Source: Oribacterium sp. oral taxon 102 (lineage in GTDB: Bacteria; Bacillota; Clostridia; Lachnospirales; Lachnospiraceae). Taken from it: a stretch of 64,000 bases of DNA. This document shows positions 17,177 through 26,909 of this stretch, in pieces. A program made the translations under genes and the position numbers. Position 1 is the first letter of the stretch, and every line of letters begins with the position of its first letter. Under the pieces are notes generated by a model that made no database searches, was not told where the DNA came from, and saw only the letters and a list, made by a program, of their open reading frames with translations. The stretch lies in NCBI RefSeq assembly GCF_013394775.1, contig NZ_JABXYT010000001.1, positions 882,501-946,500 on the forward strand. Reading direction: 5' to 3'.

Positions 17177-18451
17177 GTGATTAAGAAGGAAATGATCGCT
17201 ATGCTTCTGGCAGGCGGCCAGGGCTCCCGTCTTGGCGTACTTACGAAAAACGTCGCGAAACCGGCGGTTTCTTTCGGAGGAAAGTATTCTATCATCGACT
17301 TTCCCCTGAGCAACTGCATCAATTCCGGGGTGGATACCGTAGGCGTGCTGACGCAGTACCAGCCGCTTCGGCTGAATGCGCATATCGGTATCGGGATTCC
17401 ATGGGATCTCGACCGGAACCGGGGCGGTGTCACCGTACTGCAGCCGTATGAATCGCAGAGCGATACCGGCTTCTATTCCGGCACGGCGAATGCCATTTAC
17501 CAGAATATTGCATATATTGACAGCTATGCTCCGGAATATGTGCTGATTCTGTCCGGTGATCATATCTATAAGATGGACTATGAGGTGATGCTGGAATACC
17601 ACAAGGCGATGAACGCGGATCTCACCATCGCCGCGATGCCGGTTCCGATTGAGGAGGCGAGCCGCTTCGGCATCACCGTAACCGACGAGCATAACCGCAT
17701 CATCGATTTCCAGGAGAAGCCGAAGGAGCCGAAGAGCAACCTGGCGTCCATGGGTATCTATATTTTCACATGGAAGGTGCTCCGCGAGGCGCTTCTCCGG
17801 AATCGGGATGTGCCGGAGTGCGACTTCGGAAAGCACATCATTCCGTATCTTTTCAATAAGAAAAATCCGATTTATGCCTACGAGTTCAACGGCTACTGGA
17901 AGGACGTGGGGACTCTGCAGTCCTACTGGCAGTCCAATATGGAGCTCGTGGCGATCATTCCGGAGTTCAACCTCTACGAGGAATACTGGAAGATCTACAC
18001 CCAGACGGACAACCCCGCACCGCAGTACATTTCCGCGGATTCCGTGGTGGAGCGCTCGATCATCTCCGAGGGCTGCGAGATCCACGGAGAGGTGCACAAT
18101 TCCGTGATCGGCGTGGGCGTCCGGATCGAGAAGGGCGCGGTGGTCGAAAATTCGATCATCATGGAGGACGCGGTGATCGGCGAGGGCACCACCGTAAATA
18201 TGGCGATCATCGCGGAGGATGCGGTGATCGGAAAGGGCTGTCAGATCGGCGTCGGAGAGTATGCGCCGTCTGTCTACGATCAGAGGGTCTATAGCTCGGA
18301 GCTTGCGACGATAGGAGAGAGGACCGTGATCCCGGATCATGTCCGCATCGGCAGAAATACGGCGGTGTACGGCAGAACGGAGGAGAAGGACTATCCTGAC
18401 GGATTACTTCAGAGCGGCGGAGCGATCATTAAGGAGGACGACATCATATGA
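17177..18451 (+). CDS. glgC: Glucose-1-phosphate adenylyltransferase, catalytic subunit
   Basis: It makes ADP-glucose for glycogen synthesis. The 424-residue protein starts with [33 protein letters not shown], containing the nucleotide-binding and catalytic elements, and ends in a left-handed beta-helix of hexapeptide-like repeats (VIGVGV, VVENSI, AVIGEG). The start is GTG behind AGAGAGGTGATGAT. It overlaps glgD by four bases, so the two subunits are coupled. Glycogen synthase and branching enzyme genes are not in the window. Confidence 0.95.
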   Translation: MIKKEMIAMLLAGGQGSRLGVLTKNVAKPAVSFGGKYSIIDFPLSNCINSGVDTVGVLTQYQPLRLNAHIGIGIPWDLDRNRGGVTVLQPYESQSDTGFYSGTANAIYQNIAYIDSYAPEYVLILSGDHIYKMDYEVMLEYHKAMNADLTIAAMPVPIEEASRFGITVTDEHNRIIDFQEKPKEPKSNLASMGIYIFTWKVLREALLRNRDVPECDFGKHIIPYLFNKKNPIYAYEFNGYWKDVGTLQSYWQSNMELVAIIPEFNLYEEYWKIYTQTDNPAPQYISADSVVERSIISEGCEIHGEVHNSVIGVGVRIEKGAVVENSIIMEDAVIGEGTTVNMAIIAEDAVIGKGCQIGVGEYAPSVYDQRVYSSELATIGERTVIPDHVRIGRNTAVYGRTEEKDYPDGLLQSGGAIIKEDDII

Positions 18452-19569
18452 GAGCGATAGGCATCATTTTAGCAGGCGGCAACAGTAAGAGAATGAGGGA
18501 GCTTTCCAATAAGCGGGCGATTTCCGCGATGCCGATTGCGGGCTCCTTCCGCTCGATCGATTTCGCATTGTCCAATATGTCGAATTCCCATGTGCAGAAG
18601 GTGGCGGTGCTGACCCAGTACAATTCCCGCTCCCTGAACCAGCATCTGTCCTCCTCCAAGTGGTGGGATTTCGGACGGAAGCAGGGAGGGCTCTTCGTAT
18701 ATACTCCGACCATCACCGCGGATCACAGCGACTGGTTCCGGGGGACGGCGGATGCGCTGTACCAGAATCTGGTCTATCTCCGTTCCTCCCATGAGCCCTA
18801 TGTGATCGTAGCGGCGGGAGACGGCGTTTACAAGCTCGATTACAATAAGGTGCTGGAGTACCACATCGAGAAGAAGGCGGATGTCACGGTGGTCTGCAAG
18901 CAGATGTCGCCGGACGACGACGTTTCCCGTTTCGGCTGTATCGGGATGAATGAGGACAACCGAATTGTAGAGTTCGAGGAGAAGCCGGTGGTGACACAGG
19001 CGAATGTGATTTCCTGCGGGATCTACATTGTCAGGAGACGTCTCCTGATTGAGCTTCTGGAGAAGGCGCATGACGAGGATCGCTATGATTTCGTGAAGGA
19101 TATTCTGGTGCGCTACAAGAATATGAAGCGCGTTTACGGCTATAAGATAAATACCTATTGGGCGAATATCGCTTCGGTGGAAGCATACTACCGCACCAAT
19201 ATGGACTTCCTCCGGCAGGAGGTGCGAGACTTCTTCTTCCGGGAGCAGCCGGGGATCTATACGAAGCTCGCGGACAATGCGCCTGCGAAGTACAATCCGG
19301 ACAGCGTTGTCAGGAATTCGATTATCGCCAGCGGCTGTATCATCAACGGTGCGGTCGAGAACTCGGTGCTCTGCAGAAAGGTCTACGTCGGCAACAACTG
19401 CGTCATTAAGAATTCCATCATTCTGAACGATGTGTATATCGGGGACAATTCCGTGATAGAGAACTGTATCGTGGAGAGCAGGGATACGATCCGCGCGAAT
19501 ACGACGCACATCGGCGCCCCGGATAACGTAAAGATCGTGATTGAGAAGAATGAACGCTATACGATGTAG
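18448..19569 (+). CDS. glgD: Glucose-1-phosphate adenylyltransferase regulatory subunit
   Basis: A 373-residue GlgC paralogue. The N-terminal loop is [17 protein letters not shown], so the GGxGxRL pattern of the catalytic subunit is lost, as usual for Glg[11 protein letters not shown] and the C-terminal beta-helix repeats remain. Family knowledge says GlgD forms a hetero-oligomer with GlgC and boosts activity. Its ATG overlaps the glgC stop. Confidence 0.94.
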   Translation: MRAIGIILAGGNSKRMRELSNKRAISAMPIAGSFRSIDFALSNMSNSHVQKVAVLTQYNSRSLNQHLSSSKWWDFGRKQGGLFVYTPTITADHSDWFRGTADALYQNLVYLRSSHEPYVIVAAGDGVYKLDYNKVLEYHIEKKADVTVVCKQMSPDDDVSRFGCIGMNEDNRIVEFEEKPVVTQANVISCGIYIVRRRLLIELLEKAHDEDRYDFVKDILVRYKNMKRVYGYKINTYWANIASVEAYYRTNMDFLRQEVRDFFFREQPGIYTKLADNAPAKYNPDSVVRNSIIASGCIINGAVENSVLCRKVYVGNNCVIKNSIILNDVYIGDNSVIENCIVESRDTIRANTTHIGAPDNVKIVIEKNERYTM

Positions 19570-19578
19570 GAGGCAGTG

Positions 19579-19860
19579 ATGCAGGTAACGGATGTTCGGA
19601 TTCGAAAGGTAGATAAGGACGGCAAGATGAAGGCGGTCGTTTCCATCACCTTTGACGGCGAGTTCGTGATTCATGATATTAAGGTCATCGAGGGAGAGAA
19701 GGGCCTGTTTATTGCGATGCCGTCGCGCAAGACGGTGGACGGGGAGTACCGGGATATTGCCCACCCGATCCGGAGCGCTACGCGGGAGATCATCCAGAAT
19801 ACGATTCTGGAGAAGTTCCGGGAGGAGGAGCGCAGCGGCATGGCGCAGAAGCTGTACTGA
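19579..19860 (+). CDS. spoVG: Septation/RNA-binding regulator SpoVG
   Basis: A 93-residue protein matching SpoVG over its full length: [11 protein letters not shown] at the start, [21 protein letters not shown] in the middle and [13 protein letters not shown] toward the end. SpoVG is a small nucleic-acid-binding regulator of septation, sporulation and exopolymer genes. The ATG is chosen because TAGGAGGCAGTG precedes it; a GTG one codon earlier is possible. Only nine bases separate it from glgD, so it is in the glg operon, an uncommon placement. Confidence 0.94.
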   Translation: MQVTDVRIRKVDKDGKMKAVVSITFDGEFVIHDIKVIEGEKGLFIAMPSRKTVDGEYRDIAHPIRSATREIIQNTILEKFREEERSGMAQKLY

Positions 19861-19940
19861 GAAGTACGGCGGACGGCGGAGGCTGCTCCGGTGAGAGCAT
19901 TTGGATGTGCTGCCCTTCGTCGAAACGGAAAGAACAGAAA

Positions 19941-19976
19941 GGGGATGCGGCTTATGTGCGCCGTATCCCCTTTTTA
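19941..19976 (+). terminator. Terminator after spoVG
   Basis: GGGGATGCGGC pairs with GCCGTATCCCC (one G-T pair) and is followed by TTTTT. Confidence 0.85.
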
Positions 19977-20036
19977 GGCTTTTTCGAGTCCGGGTCGGGC
20001 AGGAGATATCGGCAAACAGAAGATAAACGCAGCTGT

Positions 20037-20064
20037 TTGCATTCCGGACAGGATGTGCTATGCT
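20037..20064 (+). promoter_or_regulatory. Promoter of pth-mfd
   Basis: TTGCAT and TATGCT are 16 bases apart, about 30 bases before the pth ATG. Confidence 0.55.
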
Positions 20065-20094
20065 TAGCTCCGATCAGAAAAGAGGAGAAAAGAA

Positions 20095-20667
20095 ATGTGG
20101 TTGATTGCAGGGCTCGGAAATCCCGAGCTGAAATACAGGGGGACCCGTCACAACGCGGGCTTCGCCGTCATTGATAAATTCTGTGAGAAGTATGCCGTTG
20201 GACTAAATGAGAGCAAATTTAGCGGGGCTTATACGAAGCTTCGGATCGGGACGGAGCAGATCATTCTTTTGAAGCCGCTCACCTATATGAACGAGTCCGG
20301 CAGGTGCATTGCACCGCTCGCCGGCTTCTACAGGATCCCGTCGGAGCAGGTGATTGTCCTCTCGGATGATATCTCGCTCGCACCCGGCAGACTCCGCATC
20401 CGTCCGAGGGGCTCTGCGGGCGGGCATAACGGTCTGAAATCTGTCATTGCCTGTCTCGGGACAGAGGATTTCCCGCGTGTCCGCATCGGCGTCGGGGAGA
20501 AGCCGGAGCGGATGGATCTCGCAGCCTACGTGCTGGGGAAGTTCGATGAGACGGATACGAAGCGGATGGATGAGGCGTATCTGGAGGCGGTGGACGCCTG
20601 TCTTGCCATCGTGACGCAGGGCGTGGAGGATGCGATGAATCGTCACAATGCGGCGAAGAGCGTCTGA
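20095..20667 (+). CDS. pth: Peptidyl-tRNA hydrolase
   Basis: It recycles peptidyl-tRNA released during translation. The 190-residue protein has GLGNPELKYRGTRHNAGF with Asn9 and catalytic His19, then KPLTYMNESG and GSAGGHNGLKS. Length is standard. It lies nine bases before mfd, the common Firmicute order pth-mfd. Confidence 0.96.
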   Translation: MWLIAGLGNPELKYRGTRHNAGFAVIDKFCEKYAVGLNESKFSGAYTKLRIGTEQIILLKPLTYMNESGRCIAPLAGFYRIPSEQVIVLSDDISLAPGRLRIRPRGSAGGHNGLKSVIACLGTEDFPRVRIGVGEKPERMDLAAYVLGKFDETDTKRMDEAYLEAVDACLAIVTQGVEDAMNRHNAAKSV

Positions 20668-20676
20668 GGAGGCACG

Positions 20677-23600
20677 ATGTATAATCCGATTGCCTATACC
20701 GCAGGCTATGAAGCGCTGCATCGGGGACTCGAGGAAAATGCCGGGCCGCTTCTCGTGAGCGGGCTGCGCGATTCTGCCAAGACGCTCCTCGTCGAGGAGG
20801 GCAGCGTGCATTGGCAGCTTTTCGTGTGTCCGACAGAGCAGCAGGCGAAGGAATTTCACCGGAATCTCCGTGCGATGCAGGAGAACTGCTGGTTCTACCC
20901 GGCGAAGGACTTCCTTTTCTATCAGGCGGATACGCAGGGAACCCTCATCACCCGGCAGAGGGTGGAGGTGCTGCGGCAGCTGAGTGAGGCGGAGAGCGGT
21001 ATTGTGGTCTGCACTGTCGACGCACTGATGGATAAGGTTGAGAGCCGGGAGCACTTTCGGGATTCGGTGCTCCGGATCGCGCCGGGACAGACCATGGAGC
21101 TTTCTGCGCTGGCACAGCGTCTCACGGAGCTCGGCTATCAGCGTCTTCCGGAGCTTTCCGCGATGGGCGAATTCTCGATCCGCGGCGGAATCGTGGATAT
21201 CTTCCCGTTTTCTGCGGAGAATCCGATCCGTGTGGAATTCTGGGATACGGAGGTGGACAATCTCCGTTCCTTTGACGTACTGTCGCAGCGCTCGATCGAG
21301 ACGCTGGACAGTGCGGAGATCTATCCGGCGAAGGATCGGGACGGCGGGCGGGATGTGAGTCTTCTGGATTACTTCCCGGCGGACAGCAGGATCTATCTGG
21401 ACGAACCGGCGAGGCTGCGGGAGCGCGGGCGGAGCGTGCAGCAGGAGTTCACGGAGAGCTTCACTGCGCGCGCGGAGCAGGCGAAGTGCGTGCCGGAGGA
21501 GGCGAGGGGGACTGCGCTTCGGGAGACGGATCCTGCGGAGCTGATTTACGACGCGGACGAAATTATGAGGAGGCTGTACGGCGGGCGGACGCTCGCACTC
21601 TCCTCTCTGGGGAACAATCTGGAGAGCGCGGCGGAGATGGGGATCGCGGAAGGGGGCGCCGGGGCGCATACGGTGCTGGAGCTGGAAACTGCGGCAGTGC
21701 CGAGCTACAGGAATAATTTCGAGCTTCTCGTGAAGGATCTCCGCCGCTACCAGCAGGAGAAATACGAGATCCTGCTGCTCTCCGCCTCCCGGACGCGTGC
21801 CTCCCGTCTCGCGCAGAATCTGCGGGACTATCAGCTCCGTGCCTACTGCCCCGACGAGGGGGAGAAGGAGCAGGAGGAGAACCGCGGCGCGGTTAAGGTG
21901 CTCTACGGCTACCTGAGCACCGGCTTTCTCTTTCCGGAAGAGAAACTGCTGCTCCTCACCGAGGGCGATATGTTCGGAAACGCCGGAGAGGTTCGGAAGA
22001 AGCGGAAGCAGAAGAGGTACGAGGGGCAGAGGATCGCGAAGCTCTCGGAGCTTTCGCCCGGAGATTATGTCGTGCAGGAGAACCACGGAATCGGAATCTA
22101 CCGCGGTATCGAGCGGATTGAGGCAGACGGCATCACGAAGGACTATATCCGGCTGGAGTACGGAGACGGCGGCAGCCTGTACCTTCCTGCCACGAAGCTG
22201 GAGGGAATCCAGAAGTACGGCAGCGCCGACGGGAGGAAGCCGAAGCTGAACCGCCTGAACGGGACAGACTGGCAGAAGACCCGGAGCCGGGTGCAGCATG
22301 CCGTTCGAGAGATGGCGAAGGAGCTGGTGGCGCTCTATGCCTCCCGCCAGCAGGCGGTCGGGCACAAATACGGGCAGGATACCGTCTGGCAGAAGGAATT
22401 CGAGGAAATGTTCCCCTACGAGGAGACGGCGGATCAGATCCTCGCGATCGACGATACCAAGGCGGATATGGAGAGCCATAAGATCATGGATCGACTGGTT
22501 TGCGGGGATGTCGGCTACGGCAAGACCGAGGTCGCGCTCCGGGCGGCATTCAAGGCGGTGCAGGATTCCAAGCAGGTGGCGTACCTCGTCCCGACTACGA
22601 TCCTTGCGCAGCAGATCTACAACACCTTCGTGGAGCGTATGAAGGGATTTCCGGTCAACGTCGTGCAGCTCAGCCGTTTCCGGACTGCCCGGCAGCTCCG
22701 GCGTTCGATCGCGGATATCGCCGCGGGACGCGCCGACGTTGTCATCGGGACGCATCGTCTGCTCTCCAGGGATGTGGAATTTCGGGATCTGGGGCTGCTG
22801 ATCATCGATGAGGAGCAGCGCTTCGGCGTGGCGAATAAGGAGAAGATCAAGAATCTGAAAAGGAATGTCGATGTCCTGACCCTGACCGCGACGCCGATCC
22901 CGCGGACGCTGCACATGAGTCTCGTCGGGATACGGGATATGTCGGTACTGGAGGAGCCTCCGATTGACCGCGTTCCGATCCAGACCTATGTGATGGAGTA
23001 CAATGACGAGCTGGTTCGGGAGGCGGCATCGCGGGAGCTTTCCCGCGGCGGGCAGGTTTACTATGTGCATAACCGCGTCGGCAATATCGCGGAGGTTTCC
23101 GCGCATGTTCAGAGCCTGCTGCCGGAGGCGCGGGTGGTCTGCGCGCATGGACAGATGAACGAGACGGAGCTGGAGGAGATCATGCTCCGCTTCATCAATG
23201 GGGAGATCGATGTGCTGGTTTCGACTACAATTATTGAGACAGGACTGGATATTCCCAATGCCAACACCATGATTATCGGGGACGCTGACCGCATGGGACT
23301 TTCCCAGCTCTATCAGCTCCGCGGACGTGTCGGACGCTCGAACCGCACTGCCTACGCTTTCCTGATGTATCGCCGCGGCAAGCTTCTCAGCGAGGAGTCC
23401 GAGAAGCGGCTGAAGGCGATCCGGGAATTCACGCAGCTCGGCTCCGGCATCCGCATTGCGATGCGGGATCTGGAGATCCGCGGCGCGGGAAATGTGCTCG
23501 GCGCGGAACAGCACGGACACATGGAGGCAGTCGGCTATGACCTCTACTGCAAGCTCCTGAACCAGGCGGTGCTGACGGAGAAGGGAGAGCTGCCGGAGAC

Positions 23601-24066
23601 GGCGCGTCCGTCCACGCAGGTGGACTGCGACATTGATGCCTATATTCCGGACAATTATATCGCAGACGAGAGCCAGAAGCTCGATATTTATAAGCGTATC
23701 TCGGCGATTCAGAATGAGGAGGACTACATGGATATGCAGGACGAGCTGCTGGATCGCTTCGGGGAGCTGCCGAAGCAGGTACAGAACCTCCTGACGATCG
23801 CGGCGCTGAAGGCGCTCGCGCACCGCTGCTGTGTACGGGAGCTGAATGTCGGCAGGGGCGAGTACCGTATCTTCTTTTCGCCGGACGCAGATATTCAGGC
23901 GGAGCGGATCCCGGAGCTGGTTTCCCTGTGCCGCGGACAGCTCAGCTTCAGCGGCGGGCAGAATCCGCTCCTGCACTTCCGGAGTGTAAACCGGCGGGAG
24001 CCATGGAGCGTCGAGAAGACGATAGAGCATATTGAATCCGTTTTGAAGAAGCTGGAGCGTGTCTGA
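20677..24066 (+). CDS. mfd: Transcription-repair coupling factor
   Basis: A 1129-residue DNA translocase that removes stalled RNA polymerase and recruits UvrA. In order: UvrB-like domains (1-350), the RNA polymerase interacting domain with VVQENHGIGIYRGI (about 465-480), helicase Walker A GDVGYGKTE (about 609-617), DEEQRFGV (about 711), the TATPIPRTLHMSL motif, and the C-terminal UvrA-masking domain. Length is in the normal range. An antisense frame of nearly 1300 codons across it is a composition artefact. Confidence 0.97.
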   Translation: MYNPIAYTAGYEALHRGLEENAGPLLVSGLRDSAKTLLVEEGSVHWQLFVCPTEQQAKEFHRNLRAMQENCWFYPAKDFLFYQADTQGTLITRQRVEVLRQLSEAESGIVVCTVDALMDKVESREHFRDSVLRIAPGQTMELSALAQRLTELGYQRLPELSAMGEFSIRGGIVDIFPFSAENPIRVEFWDTEVDNLRSFDVLSQRSIETLDSAEIYPAKDRDGGRDVSLLDYFPADSRIYLDEPARLRERGRSVQQEFTESFTARAEQAKCVPEEARGTALRETDPAELIYDADEIMRRLYGGRTLALSSLGNNLESAAEMGIAEGGAGAHTVLELETAAVPSYRNNFELLVKDLRRYQQEKYEILLLSASRTRASRLAQNLRDYQLRAYCPDEGEKEQEENRGAVKVLYGYLSTGFLFPEEKLLLLTEGDMFGNAGEVRKKRKQKRYEGQRIAKLSELSPGDYVVQENHGIGIYRGIERIEADGITKDYIRLEYGDGGSLYLPATKLEGIQKYGSADGRKPKLNRLNGTDWQKTRSRVQHAVREMAKELVALYASRQQAVGHKYGQDTVWQKEFEEMFPYEETADQILAIDDTKADMESHKIMDRLVCGDVGYGKTEVALRAAFKAVQDSKQVAYLVPTTILAQQIYNTFVERMKGFPVNVVQLSRFRTARQLRRSIADIAAGRADVVIGTHRLLSRDVEFRDLGLLIIDEEQRFGVANKEKIKNLKRNVDVLTLTATPIPRTLHMSLVGIRDMSVLEEPPIDRVPIQTYVMEYNDELVREAASRELSRGGQVYYVHNRVGNIAEVSAHVQSLLPEARVVCAHGQMNETELEEIMLRFINGEIDVLVSTTIIETGLDIPNANTMIIGDADRMGLSQLYQLRGRVGRSNRTAYAFLMYRRGKLLSEESEKRLKAIREFTQLGSGIRIAMRDLEIRGAGNVLGAEQHGHMEAVGYDLYCKLLNQAVLTEKGELPETARPSTQVDCDIDAYIPDNYIADESQKLDIYKRISAIQNEEDYMDMQDELLDRFGELPKQVQNLLTIAALKALAHRCCVRELNVGRGEYRIFFSPDADIQAERIPELVSLCRGQLSFSGGQNPLLHFRSVNRREPWSVEKTIEHIESVLKKLERV

Positions 24067-24127
24067 ATGCCTTTCGAAGCGGGGGCTGCGGGACAACGTT
24101 TTCAGGGATTTTCCCGCATAGAATCAG

Positions 24128-24156
24128 TTGACAGACAGGGCTGGTAAAGATATAAT
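24128..24156 (+). promoter_or_regulatory. Consensus promoter of the HU gene
   Basis: TTGACA and TATAAT, both exact consensus, with a 17-base spacer; about 110 bases of leader follow. Fits strong expression of an abundant nucleoid protein. Confidence 0.9.
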
Positions 24157-24273
24157 GCATAACGTGTATGGGGTTACTGCGGCTTTTATGCAGGATAATA
24201 CCGAAAAGAACTGTCCGGATCGGGCAGAAACAGGAAAGAGTGCCGTTTGAGCGGCGCTATGGAGGAAATTAGG

Positions 24274-24546
24274 ATGAACAGACAGGACTTAGTAGCGGCT
24301 GTTGCCAGAGACGCAGAGCTCTCCAAGAAGGATGCAGACGCAGCGGTAAAGGCTGTATTTGATGAGATCGCTTCGGCGCTTGCGGCAGGCGACAAGGTGC
24401 AGCTGATCGGCTTCGGTACCTTTGACACGGCAGAGAGAGCGGCTCGCGAGGGCAGAAATCCGAGAACCGGCGAGACGATGATGATCGAAGCTTCCAGATC
24501 TCCGAGATTCAAGGCAGGCAAGGCTTTGAAGGATCGTATGAACTGA
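24274..24546 (+). CDS. hup: HU-family DNA-binding protein
   Basis: A 90-residue histone-like protein: [11 protein letters not shown] at the start, [14 protein letters not shown], then the DNA-contacting arm with [11 protein letters not shown] and the end [11 protein letters not shown]. It bends and compacts DNA as a dimer. The ATG at MNRQD is chosen because GGAGGAAATTAGG precedes it. It has its own consensus promoter and a strong terminator. Confidence 0.96.
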   Translation: MNRQDLVAAVARDAELSKKDADAAVKAVFDEIASALAAGDKVQLIGFGTFDTAERAAREGRNPRTGETMMIEASRSPRFKAGKALKDRMN

Positions 24547-24573
24547 GTATCGACGGAGTCGGGGACACGAGGG

Positions 24574-24602
24574 AAAGGAGGCGTCGCACCTCCTTTTTTT
24601 TC
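24574..24602 (+). terminator. Terminator after the HU gene
   Basis: AAAGGAGG and CCTCCTTT form a stem around GCGTCGCA-type loop bases, followed by a run of eight T. Confidence 0.85.
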
Positions 24603-24627
24603 TACCTTAACCCAAGGAGGAGAAGGA

Positions 24628-24867
24628 ATGAGACTGGACAAGTATCTGAAGGTTTCGCGGCTCATTAAGAGAAGAACCGTAGCCAATGATGCCTGCGACG
24701 CCGGCAGGGTGACGATCAACGGCGTGACAGCGAAGGCGGGCAGCAATGTGAAGATCGGCGATGTGCTGGAGATCAGATTCGGCACGAGCTCCGTGAAGGC
24801 ACGGGTGCTGGATATTCAGGAGACGACGAAGAAGGAGGAAGCGAAGGAGCTCTTCGAGTACCTCTGA
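24628..24867 (+). CDS. rqcP: S4-domain RNA-binding protein RqcP/YabO type
   Basis: A 79-residue S4 protein: MRLDKYLKVSRLIKRRT, GRVTINGVTAKAGSNVKIGD and IRFG. In Firmicutes this family (RqcP, formerly YabO, Hsp15-like) helps RqcH add alanine tails on stalled 50S subunits. The gene order HU-S4-DivIC-like matches the common Firmicute neighbourhood (hup, yabO, divIC). The start follows CCAAGGAGGAGAAGGA. Confidence 0.9.
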   Translation: MRLDKYLKVSRLIKRRTVANDACDAGRVTINGVTAKAGSNVKIGDVLEIRFGTSSVKARVLDIQETTKKEEAKELFEYL

Positions 24868-24880
24868 GGAGAAGCGGTAG

Positions 24881-24909
24881 TTGTTCTTTTTCCATCGATG
24901 TGCTAAACT
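24881..24909 (+). promoter_or_regulatory. Promoter before the DivIC-like gene
   Basis: TTGTTC and TAAACT are 17 bases apart, directly after the rqcP stop. Confidence 0.45.
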
Positions 24910-24945
24910 ACCGTGGGAATCTGTAAAAATCAGACGGACTATGCT

Positions 24946-25254
24946 ATGAGCGAGCCAAGGAGAAGAAGAAAACAGAGATTCGAGAACCGCGCCGCGATCG
25001 TAGGGATCATTGTCGTGGTTTTGTTCCTTGCGGTCGCCGTTTCCGTTCGCGGCTCGTCGCTTCGCCAGAAGAACAGGGAGTATCGGGCGATGGAGGAGAG
25101 TCTGGACACAGAGATCCGTGCGGAAGAGCGAAATTCCGAGAAGCTGCAGGAGCAGAAGGTCTATGTGAAGACGAAGGAATACATCATAGAGAAGGCACGG
25201 GAGATCTTCAAGCTCAAGATGCCGGATGAAATCATAGTGCAGCCTGAAAACTGA
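24946..25254 (+). CDS. FtsB/DivIC-like septum formation initiator
   Basis: A 102-residue single-pass membrane protein: basic N-terminus (SEPRRRRKQRFENR), one hydrophobic segment (about residues 17-35), then a charged coiled coil and the family end KTKEYIIEKAREIFKLKMPDEI. DivIC/FtsB bridges FtsL and other divisome parts. The ATG is chosen since a predicted promoter places transcription after the alternative GTG at 24913, but neither start has a strong ribosome binding site. Position upstream of tilS-hpt matches other Firmicutes. Confidence 0.88.
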   Translation: MSEPRRRRKQRFENRAAIVGIIVVVLFLAVAVSVRGSSLRQKNREYRAMEESLDTEIRAEERNSEKLQEQKVYVKTKEYIIEKAREIFKLKMPDEIIVQPEN

Positions 25255-25261
25255 GCATGGA

Positions 25262-25289
25262 GGGAAGGGCGGGTGCCCTTCCCTTTTTT
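25262..25289 (+). terminator. Terminator or attenuator between DivIC-like gene and tilS
   Basis: GGGAAGGGC and GCCCTTCCC form a 9-bp stem with a four-base loop, followed by TTTTTT. tilS begins only 35 bases later, so partial read-through or an unseen promoter is needed. Confidence 0.8.
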
Positions 25290-25323
25290 CTCTGCGAAGG
25301 GACTGTGCGGATAGGAGAGAGAC

Positions 25324-26370
25324 TTGGATGCTGCACTGCGGGTTCGAAAGTTTATAGAGGAGAGAGAGCTGATCCGATCGGGAGATATCGTACTGCTGGG
25401 GCTATCCGGCGGTGCGGATTCGGTATGCCTCCTGTCGATGCTCTCCGGGCTTCGGGAGCGCCTTTCCTTTTCTCTCCATGCCTGCCATGTGCAGCACGGG
25501 ATCCGGGGGGAGGAGGCGGTGCGGGATCTTCGCTTTTCACGGGAAATGGCGGAACGCTTTTCTGTGCCCTTTCTCTGGGAGCAGGTGGACGCGCCGGGCT
25601 ATGCCGGAGAGAAGCGGATCGGGATAGAGGAAGCGGCGCGGATTCTCCGTTATCGCGCGCTCCGGGAGCAGCTTTCGGCGCTTCCCGGAACGGGACGGCG
25701 GCGTATCGCGGTCGCCCACCATCGGGACGATCAGGCGGAGACGGTACTGCATCATCTGATCCGGGGGAGCGGGCTTCGCGGGCTTCGGGGAATGGAGGCA
25801 GAGCGGGAGGCGCTGATCCGTCCGCTGCTCTGCATTAGCCGGGCGGAGATCCTCGCGGAGCTGCAGAAAAAGGGGCTGCCCTATATTGTGGATTCCAGCA
25901 ATGAGGATATAAAATATACGAGAAACCATATTCGTTCTCTCCTCACGCTGCTTCGGGAGGACAATGCGAGGGCGGCGGAGCATATCGCAGAGGCAGCGGA
26001 GCTGATGGGAGAAGCAGATATGCTGCTTCGGGAGATGGCTGCTGCGTTTACGGAGCGCCATGCCGTATTGCATGAGGGAGAGGAGCTTCCGGCGGAGGTG
26101 TGCAGGGAGCTTCGGCTGCCGCTTCCGGCGCTTCGGGCACAGCAGCCGCTTCTGCAGCGGTATATCCTGATGGAGGCGGTTCGCAGGCTGGATACGCCGC
26201 TTCAGGATTGGGAATCCGTTCATTTCAAGGCGCTTTCCGCGCTGCTTGGCAAGGCGGGGGGCGCGCATCTCGATCTTCCGTACCAAATGAGTGCGGAGAT
26301 TCGGAAAAAGGAGCTGCTGCTCCGGCGAAACCGGGAGACAGTCAGCATGAAGAGAAGGAGGAAGCTATGA
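25324..26370 (+). CDS. tilS: tRNA(Ile)-lysidine synthetase, short form
   Basis: It converts C34 of tRNA-Ile(CAU) to lysidine. The PP-loop LSGGADS is at residues 27-33, followed by HVQHGIRGEEA, AHHRDDQAETVL and GLRGM, all typical. At 348 residues it is shorter than many relatives (often above 430), and the C-terminal substrate-binding part is reduced. The start is TTG, chosen for the preceding AGGAGAGAGAC. It overlaps hpt by four bases (ATGA). Confidence 0.92.
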   Translation: MDAALRVRKFIEERELIRSGDIVLLGLSGGADSVCLLSMLSGLRERLSFSLHACHVQHGIRGEEAVRDLRFSREMAERFSVPFLWEQVDAPGYAGEKRIGIEEAARILRYRALREQLSALPGTGRRRIAVAHHRDDQAETVLHHLIRGSGLRGLRGMEAEREALIRPLLCISRAEILAELQKKGLPYIVDSSNEDIKYTRNHIRSLLTLLREDNARAAEHIAEAAELMGEADMLLREMAAAFTERHAVLHEGEELPAEVCRELRLPLPALRAQQPLLQRYILMEAVRRLDTPLQDWESVHFKALSALLGKAGGAHLDLPYQMSAEIRKKELLLRRNRETVSMKRRRKL

Positions 26371-26894
26371 GCGAGCGTATTGAGAGACTGATCTCAGAGG
26401 GGGAGATCAACGAAAGGATAGAGCAGGTTGCGGCACAGATTTCGAGAGATTATGCGGGACAGTCTCTGCATCTGATCTGCATCCTGAAGGGGGCGGCGAT
26501 GTTTATGTGCGACCTCGCGAAGCGGATCAGGAATGACAATGTGACGATGGACTTCATGTCGGTCTCCAGCTATGGCGCAGGCACCGTCACGAGCGGCATC
26601 GTGCGGATCGTGAAGGATCTTGATGAGCCGCTGGAGGGGAAGAATGTCCTGATCGTAGAGGATATCGTGGACACCGGGCATACGCTCAGCCATCTGCGGC
26701 GGATCCTTCTGGAGAGGCAGCCGAAATCGATCGAGATCTGCACGCTGCTCAATAAGCCGTCCCGCAGAGAGAAGGAGGTTCCGGTGAAGTACTCCTGCTT
26801 TGAGATACCGGACAGATTCGTTGTGGGCTATGGGCTGGATTATGACCAGCGCTACCGCAATCTGCCATATATTGGCGTGGTAAACTTCGACTAA
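26367..26894 (+). CDS. hpt: Hypoxanthine phosphoribosyltransferase
   Basis: It salvages hypoxanthine or guanine to IMP or GMP using PRPP. The 175-residue protein has ICILKGAAMFM, SSYGAGTVTSG and the PRPP motif VLIVEDIVDTGHTL. The order tilS-hpt is standard in Firmicutes; ftsH, often next, is replaced here by a GH13 gene. Start behind AAGGAGGAAGCT, overlapping tilS. Confidence 0.96.
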   Translation: MSERIERLISEGEINERIEQVAAQISRDYAGQSLHLICILKGAAMFMCDLAKRIRNDNVTMDFMSVSSYGAGTVTSGIVRIVKDLDEPLEGKNVLIVEDIVDTGHTLSHLRRILLERQPKSIEICTLLNKPSRREKEVPVKYSCFEIPDRFVVGYGLDYDQRYRNLPYIGVVNFD

Positions 26895-26909
26895 GGAGAA
26901 ATTTCTTTC

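Noticed and set aside
20203..24096. A minus-strand open frame of 1297 codons opposite mfd
   Set aside because: It mirrors the mfd codon pattern, its translation is Arg/Leu/His-rich without any domain, and it has no plausible ribosome binding site. It is a composition artefact, as are the long antisense frames at 2917-4974, 31378-34359 and 47934-50915.
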